Positions 58,080 through 64,000 of a DNA stretch of 64,000 nt are shown piece after piece. Every line of letters begins with the position of its first letter. The first letter of the stretch is position 1. Made by a program: the position numbers and the translations under genes. The notes under the pieces are model-generated. The model ran no database searches. It saw only the letters and a list, made by a program, of their open reading frames with translations, and was not told where the DNA came from. Origin of the DNA: Phlebotomus papatasi (taxonomy: Eukaryota > Arthropoda > Insecta > Diptera > Psychodidae); contig NC_077223.1 in the NCBI RefSeq assembly GCF_024763615.1, positions 111,538,627 to 111,602,626 of the forward strand, written 5' to 3'.

Positions 58080-61000
58080 GTTCCGTCACACAGTTTAGAA
58101 AATAAAAATTGAATTTTAAAAGTAATAAAATGATTTAGTGCTTTTTGTCGCTTTTTGTTTTGTGTGCTTTTAATTCACAAATTTTAAAAATTTACAAGAA
58201 ATTAACCCATGTGAAGTAGAAATATAGTCATTAAAATAAATAGTTAAATTATTTGCTGAAAGCTATTCACTGTGATATCCGGCATTCTAATTTTTGCTAA
58301 AAGAAATTTCAAGAAGAACTGCAAGAAACAACTTCTAGTATAAAAAGAATGTTACCATTTCATTTTGGCAAGTTGAAACCATAAAAATGTCCAGAAATCA
58401 CTTTAGTAAAACATGAAGATGATTCGTTACCCCTCTGTTTTACTTTTCTCAAGATTATTTTACTTTTGTAATGCATTAGAAAATTTGATTCATAATTTTA
58501 TATTTAATTTTTACGAGAGACTTTAATTTTGAAATATTATAGGTTTCGAACAAAAATCTTCCCGTTTAGATGGACAATTACAATTAATAAAAGTCCAATG
58601 TCTGATCTTAATCTCCAAAACTAAATTTTCCAAATTAGAAATTTTCTTCTACAGAGTATATATGACGTAATATACCACTCTTGGAATGTTTAGATATTTT
58701 CAAAATCAAAAAGCGGCCCATATTCCCTAGAGCTGGTATAAAAGGGTAGCTTTTTTTACAGAAAATAAATTATTTTTGTTGAAATTGGAAATCTTTTAAG
58801 TCTACCCGCCGATTTTACAAAGGCTTTTCAATTTTTTAACTAAACAAAAACAATTCGTTTGTAAAAAAAATTAGTCTAACGAGTTACTTCAGGAATCATT
58901 TAAAATTTTGGAATTTGAATTGGAGAATTTAAGATTCCGAAAATATACAATGAAACTGTAATTCCCAACCATCTGGACATTTTAACTTTTCGTACAGAAA
59001 ATATATTGTCTATTTTAGCAATTCAGATATTTAACAATTAAAAACTATAAGATACATATATTAGTAGAAATATTTCTATCGTGGGTATATGAAAAAATAC
59101 AGTTAAATTTTAAATTTCAATAAAACAGATATTTTCTAACCTTTTACCAAAACGATTTAAACATATCATTTTTCTTTAAATCGCAGACATTTTTTAGAAA
59201 AAAAATACTAAAGAAATATCCTAGAATACCAAATTAAAGGAAGCAAAAAACGTATTGCTAAAATTTGTGCTTCCATTACAACTTACAACATGTATTTTTC
59301 TTATGTTGTTGATCTTTTAAAAGAACTGTAAATAAATAAAAAAAATTACATTAAATGGAAGTTTTATGTAAGGTCTACAGAACAATTTGCTTTACGAAAT
59401 TCAACTATTGATTCTTGATAAGATACCATTCTCTATTTTCGTGATCTCCTTTTAGGACAATGTAAAAAAAAAGTATAACGATTGAAACAGATACTTCACT
59501 CTATTGTTGTTGATCTTCTAAAAATCTATTTTTATCGCATATTTAAAAATAAAAAAAAACTCATTCATTCAGAGAAAAAAACAACAAAAACATAGAATTC
59601 TATTTTTATTTAATGAAACTCAGAACAAGAAATAAAGAATAAAGGTTTATAGAAAAAAGATTAACATTTATTATATTGTTAGCGATTAAAGAGAAATATA
59701 TTGCAAAGAATGGAACAAATTAAATTGTATTATAACATGAAAATATTAGTTTTTAAGAAATTTAATTCTTCGCCAGTTAATTATCCATGTAAATAAAAGA
59801 AAAGAATATATAAAATGCCATTTAGTGACTCGATAGGTACAATTTTATTTTAAACTCTATTTTTCTCAAATTTAATTGTCTCAAAATAGAAAATTTTTTT
59901 AGAACAAAAATCACATTGATATAGACGAATGCACAAAAATGTAAAATATTATACTTCTTATTTCTTAAATCCCCTCTCAAAGAAAAAGAAAAGAATGACT
60001 TTTTTCTGAGTGCATTTAAATGTGAAAATTATTTCAATTTATATGTTTTTGATTTATCGTTCTTTTTTCTACAAAATGGGCAAACTTTAAAAAGTTATTT
60101 AAAAAAAATTAGAAGATTTTAGCTAAAGCAATCAGTGAATTACAGTGCTTTTTACTTATTAATTTTAGAGCTGAAAATAAGCACAAACCAAGAGATATTT
60201 CAAAAGAAAACCCAAGTGAAAAGAGCATTATTTAGTTAGTTATTAAGAAAAGAGAAACAAATCAACATAATAACCAAAAAAATAATGTAGAAATTCTTTG
60301 CCTATATTAGAAAAAAATGAAACAATTAGGAGGTGAATCTTTCAGTAGAATACAGAGATTTTTGAAAAAAAATCCCAATGAAAACTTAAAAAATGACGAG
60401 AAAGACGTAATACCAATTTATTATTAAAAAAATGTAGGACAGATCAAAAATTTATTCTTAAAAAAACTGACGAAGTTTAGTGAATGAGTAATTTACCATC
60501 CCTCCTGCTGCTAAATATCCAAAAAGTATAAACATTTCACACAAGCATATTCTCATCAAAAACAAAAAGAAAAACATTTAACGAAAAGAAAAACGCATTG
60601 AATAGAAGAAAAATCAAAAATAACCAAACTCTTAAAGGAAAAGCATAAACAGAAATCTTATATACTGAAAGAGAACAAAAGAAATGAAACAAGAAAAAAA
60701 GAAAAAAAAACTTATGGCTTATATACATAAAAAAAAACATATAGAAAACAAAAAATAATGTAATTAATTTTGGAGAAGAAAACTCAAAAAATGATGACGT
60801 AGTGAAAATTGATACTATTGAAGAAAATACCAAGTCTTATTATTAGGTTCTAAGCCACCATATTGAAGAAAATAAAGAAAAAAACCACCAAAAAATTAAA
60901 ATGCAAAATGGGAGCAGACACTTTTCTCTTGTACAAAAAATCAGATAATATTCTCTGTAAGGAAAATTCTTTTAACAAAAATGTTTGAAGAATTAAGCGA

Positions 61001-61218
61001 TTGTTTACTCAACTATCGAGAGTTCTGAAGAGACAGATTTCAAATATGCAGAACTTTCAGCCATGATTAAGTACTATCCTGGATAAAACATTTCTTATTT
61101 CTTTAACATATAAAGAAATTGGCCTAAAAGATGCTATGATAATTTATTAAATATTGTAACTAATGCGTGCCATAATTATTTAATAAAGTTTGACAAATGT
61201 CAGAAAAAATCAATTCAT

Positions 61219-61230
61219 ATATATATATAA
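61219..61230. repeat. short (TA)n run
   Basis: Alternating AT run of about 12 nt in AT-rich downstream DNA. Confidence 0.7.
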
Positions 61231-64000
61231 AAATTATAGCTGCAAGTTATTTGCGCTTAATTCGAAATCTGTCAATTTCTTTTTGCTCAATTGATTGGCA
61301 TTATAATTTCCTTTTTTGCTAAAACATCTTTTGCTCAAATATTGTGATAAATTAATATTTTAAGAACATCTCTTTTAACACTGAAAATTTTTTTGTTTTA
61401 TGTTTCTGAATTTTAAAGTTCTGTTTGTTACTGAGTCAATTACGCTTAGCTGTAGTGAAGCTAATATATAAAAGCAAGGTTAAAAAACTATTTTTCTTCA
61501 AAAGAAAAGTCTCACAGCAAAAGAAGACAATTGGCCAATGAATAAATTCTTAGATTTTCTGTTTATGATTTTAATAATTTTTTGATTGTGGAATAGAAAA
61601 GTCAAAATTATTTTTAAATATCAAAGTAATGATATTCCCACAAATGATTTAACTGAGATTCTTTACAATCTCTCCTTTTTAATTTGTGAAATACGTCTTA
61701 AAGAAAATGCATAGGTAACTGGCTTACGGTTCCAATGTGTAAATTTTCGTCAAAAAAGTGTTAATTATGCCATAATATTGCAAAAAATATGTTTATCTGC
61801 TGTTCGCGTCAAAAATTCGCTACGATTTTATCATGATCTTAGAAACATTGTACCGATAGGTAAATCTTTTACAAAATCTTGCCAAATTACTATAATCTTG
61901 CAAAAATTGTCTCGATATGTCACAACTTTTCAAAAACTGCGTCGATTTGTATATTTTTGGCATTTAATTGATGTCGATTTAATCTCTCTTTTATGATTCA
62001 CTGAAAGAGTTATTTGTTTGGTTTTCGAAATAAGGAAGTGATATTTTCTTCTTTTTATTTTTTATTTACTTATCTTGAAATTAAATGGTTTATTTTCAGT
62101 GTGTAAATATTAGGAAGAATTTCTTACATAATTTATTGTTATTATTTTTAAGTTTTAATGAAAGGTGTGGTAAAAAGATGTTTCTTTTTCGAAAATCAAT
62201 CAAATTCCTTTCCGTTATAAAATTATTTTTATCGGAAATTCCTCCCGATGCGTAGAGGCCTTAAGAAATTAATAAATAAAGCATAAATACGTCATTAGCA
62301 TGAAATTAGAAAAAACTGCTATTAAGGATAAATAAACCCTTTTATGTTCACGCAAATTAGACTAAAAATGGAAGAATTTTAAAGATTTTAATTTTATTCA
62401 CCAAAAATACTTAAGTCTAAATTACAATTTTTTTGTGGCTGAATTTAATTTTCCAGACTAAATAATGTTTTTTGTTCCTTGAAAATATTAACTAAGTTTT
62501 GATCTTTTTTTAACGTGTTATATTCAATGACCTGAATTTCCATTTAATTTTTACTGTATAAAGATAATTGACCTAATTGATTACTAAAAAAGAACAAAGA
62601 AATTTCACTTTAGAAATTTACGGTTATTAGAGATTTTCCAACTTATTGATGTGTAAAACTGTGAAACACGTTTCTCAATATCAATGTTTAACAGGCACTT
62701 GATGTGGAAAGAACCAATGAATAGTAACCTAACATTATTAATCCTTAAAAAAAAAAACAATAAATAAACTGTCATTTGTTGAATATTTTAATTAATTTAA
62801 AAGTGACAGTTTCTTAAAATGAACAGGAGAAAAAATATTTAAATAAGAATGGTCATAATAAGAAGTATTTTACTTAAATTGTTTAAACATTTATCCAGAA
62901 TAGTACTGAAAATCGTGCCAAATCTGCTTCTCAAAATCCCTAAGCACTAGTTTGCAGAGGGAGCAATAAAATTATTCATGATCATGCTTCTCAAAATTTA
63001 CAGAGAAAAACCATAAGAACGAAAAGAAAAATAATAAATCGTAGAAATCGAAAAGAATTGATTAAAAATGAACAATTTTACTATTGATATTAATTTAGCA
63101 GCTCATAAAACCACTTGCTCTCTATCAAATAAAAACCATGACAAAGTATCGCCAAAGAGACAAATACCTGAGGGTTTTTTCAACTTTTTTTTCTCCTTTC
63201 AGTGTTTATTGTGCCAGGAGTAAAAAAAAGTCACTTGAGTGTATTTTGAGAAAACAGGAAAATCTCCAGGAAACTGTGACAAATAAAAACAATGATAATG
63301 GAAAGAAGATTCCTACAAGAGATTGTGCGAAGAAGAGATATATTTTTGTAGAATTTTCACGTATTTCTTTCTTTTGCTACAAGAAAAAGACACAAATGTT
63401 AAACTTTTTCTATGGTATTTTACATGAGGAATGAAAAAAGCACGAAATGGTGGAGATTAAACTAAACACAATACAATTTCACAAGAATAATGCTACTGAG
63501 AGAATTCCTATATTTTTTAGAAGAACCTATTTAAGAGAAAGTTAAAGGGATAATGTGACAAATAAGAGGACACATAAAATTTTCAATATATATTTTTCCT
63601 AATATCAATTTTAGAAAAAGAAATTAAGATAAAAAAAATAAAACAAACTTCGAAATACAAAAGTATTCTTCTGACATTCCACGAACTACATATTTTTATA
63701 ATTTTAAAATATAAAACTTAGTGCTAAAATGGCACCCAAAATTCCTGGCACAATTTCCTATCTCAAATTCTCTTCAGGTTGTCTTCTTTAGCCAACACAA
63801 GTGGAATTATGTAGACTTAAATCTTGCTGAGTAAGTAAAAAAGAAATCATCATTTATAATTTGTCAATTAAAGAAATTTTATTGAAAGAAAATTATAAAC
63901 ACAACATTTTTTATCTAATAAAGCGTATAAAAGCTAATCTTTCTTTTATTCATTCACTGAAATTAATTAAAAGGCAATAAAAACGTTTCTCAGTGGAGTC

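Larger units (their letters stand above)
54996..64000. other. AT-rich region downstream of Ih without recognisable genes
   Basis: Nine kilobases of strongly AT-rich DNA, with long A-rich stretches on the plus strand at about 59500-61000. Short open frames (57883-58098, 60537-60833 minus, 61778-61996, 63138-63434) are of biased composition and unlike known proteins. Weak inverted repeats lie at 55098-55325 and 57927-58079. A solo CTGAGTGCA end at about 60004-60014 resembles the CACTCAG family. It may include distal 3' UTR. Confidence 0.6.

Noticed and set aside
57883..58098. 71-codon hydrophobic frame downstream of Ih
   Set aside because: It overlaps an inverted-repeat unit and has no homologue that I recognise; probably incidental.
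60537..60833. 98-codon minus-strand frame, almost all Phe, Leu, Ser and Val
   Set aside because: Simple translation of a long A-rich stretch; composition explains it.
63138..63434. 98-codon plus-strand frame rich in Lys and Asn
   Set aside because: No family features and typical of AT-rich DNA; retained only as unannotated downstream sequence.

Overview
The window is an AT-rich, intron-rich animal locus with one protein-coding gene that I can recognise. The + strand carries 14 spliced coding exons, plus one candidate 15-nt microexon, of the single insect hyperpolarization-activated cyclic nucleotide-gated channel gene (Ih / HCN). Every coding junction has a GT donor, an AG acceptor and a matching codon phase. 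The joined product is 673 residues (678 with the microexon) from the first exon visible here to the stop at 54726. Its near-complete agreement with my memory of the Drosophila Ih protein, the tRNA-derived SINEs and the many TA-flanked miniature elements point to an insect, most likely a dipteran. A nematoceran such as a phlebotomine sand fly is a guess from style only. The extreme 5' coding end, with the start codon of the long isoform, is not identified and may lie upstream of the window.

Layout: 1-13356 is non-coding (upstream region or first intron) with SINEs, fold-back elements, a short-period AT repeat and a 439-bp tandem repeat. 13357-15044 holds four clustered exons (N-terminus, HCN domain, S1-S3). 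A 6.2-kb intron contains the candidate microexon at 17562. 21284-21421 is the S4 voltage sensor. An 18.5-kb intron (21422-39959) is filled with repeats, including a Tc1-like element carrying a nested miniature element. 39960-43353 holds S5, the pore with its CIGYG filter, S6 and the C-linker. A 9.5-kb intron contains a decayed mariner-type transposon and a SINE. 52843-54726 holds the end of the C-linker, the cyclic-nucleotide-binding domain and the C-terminus. 54727-64000 is 3' UTR and then very AT-rich DNA with no recognisable gene.

The mobile elements are the most varied content: four copies of a tRNA-derived SINE, two copies of a second dispersed repeat, two miniature elements with CACTCAGAAAAAT ends, several fold-back elements with G-rich ends, a TTAA-flanked element, and a Tc1-like element nested with a second element whose ends resemble plant Stowaway termini. 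I found no prokaryotic features, CRISPR arrays, rRNA genes or functional tRNA genes, and no undescribed multi-gene system. The points most worth checking are the candidate S3-S4 microexon, the apparent relationship between the 439-bp tandem repeat and the interior of the nested element, and an unexplained coding-like block in the large intron.
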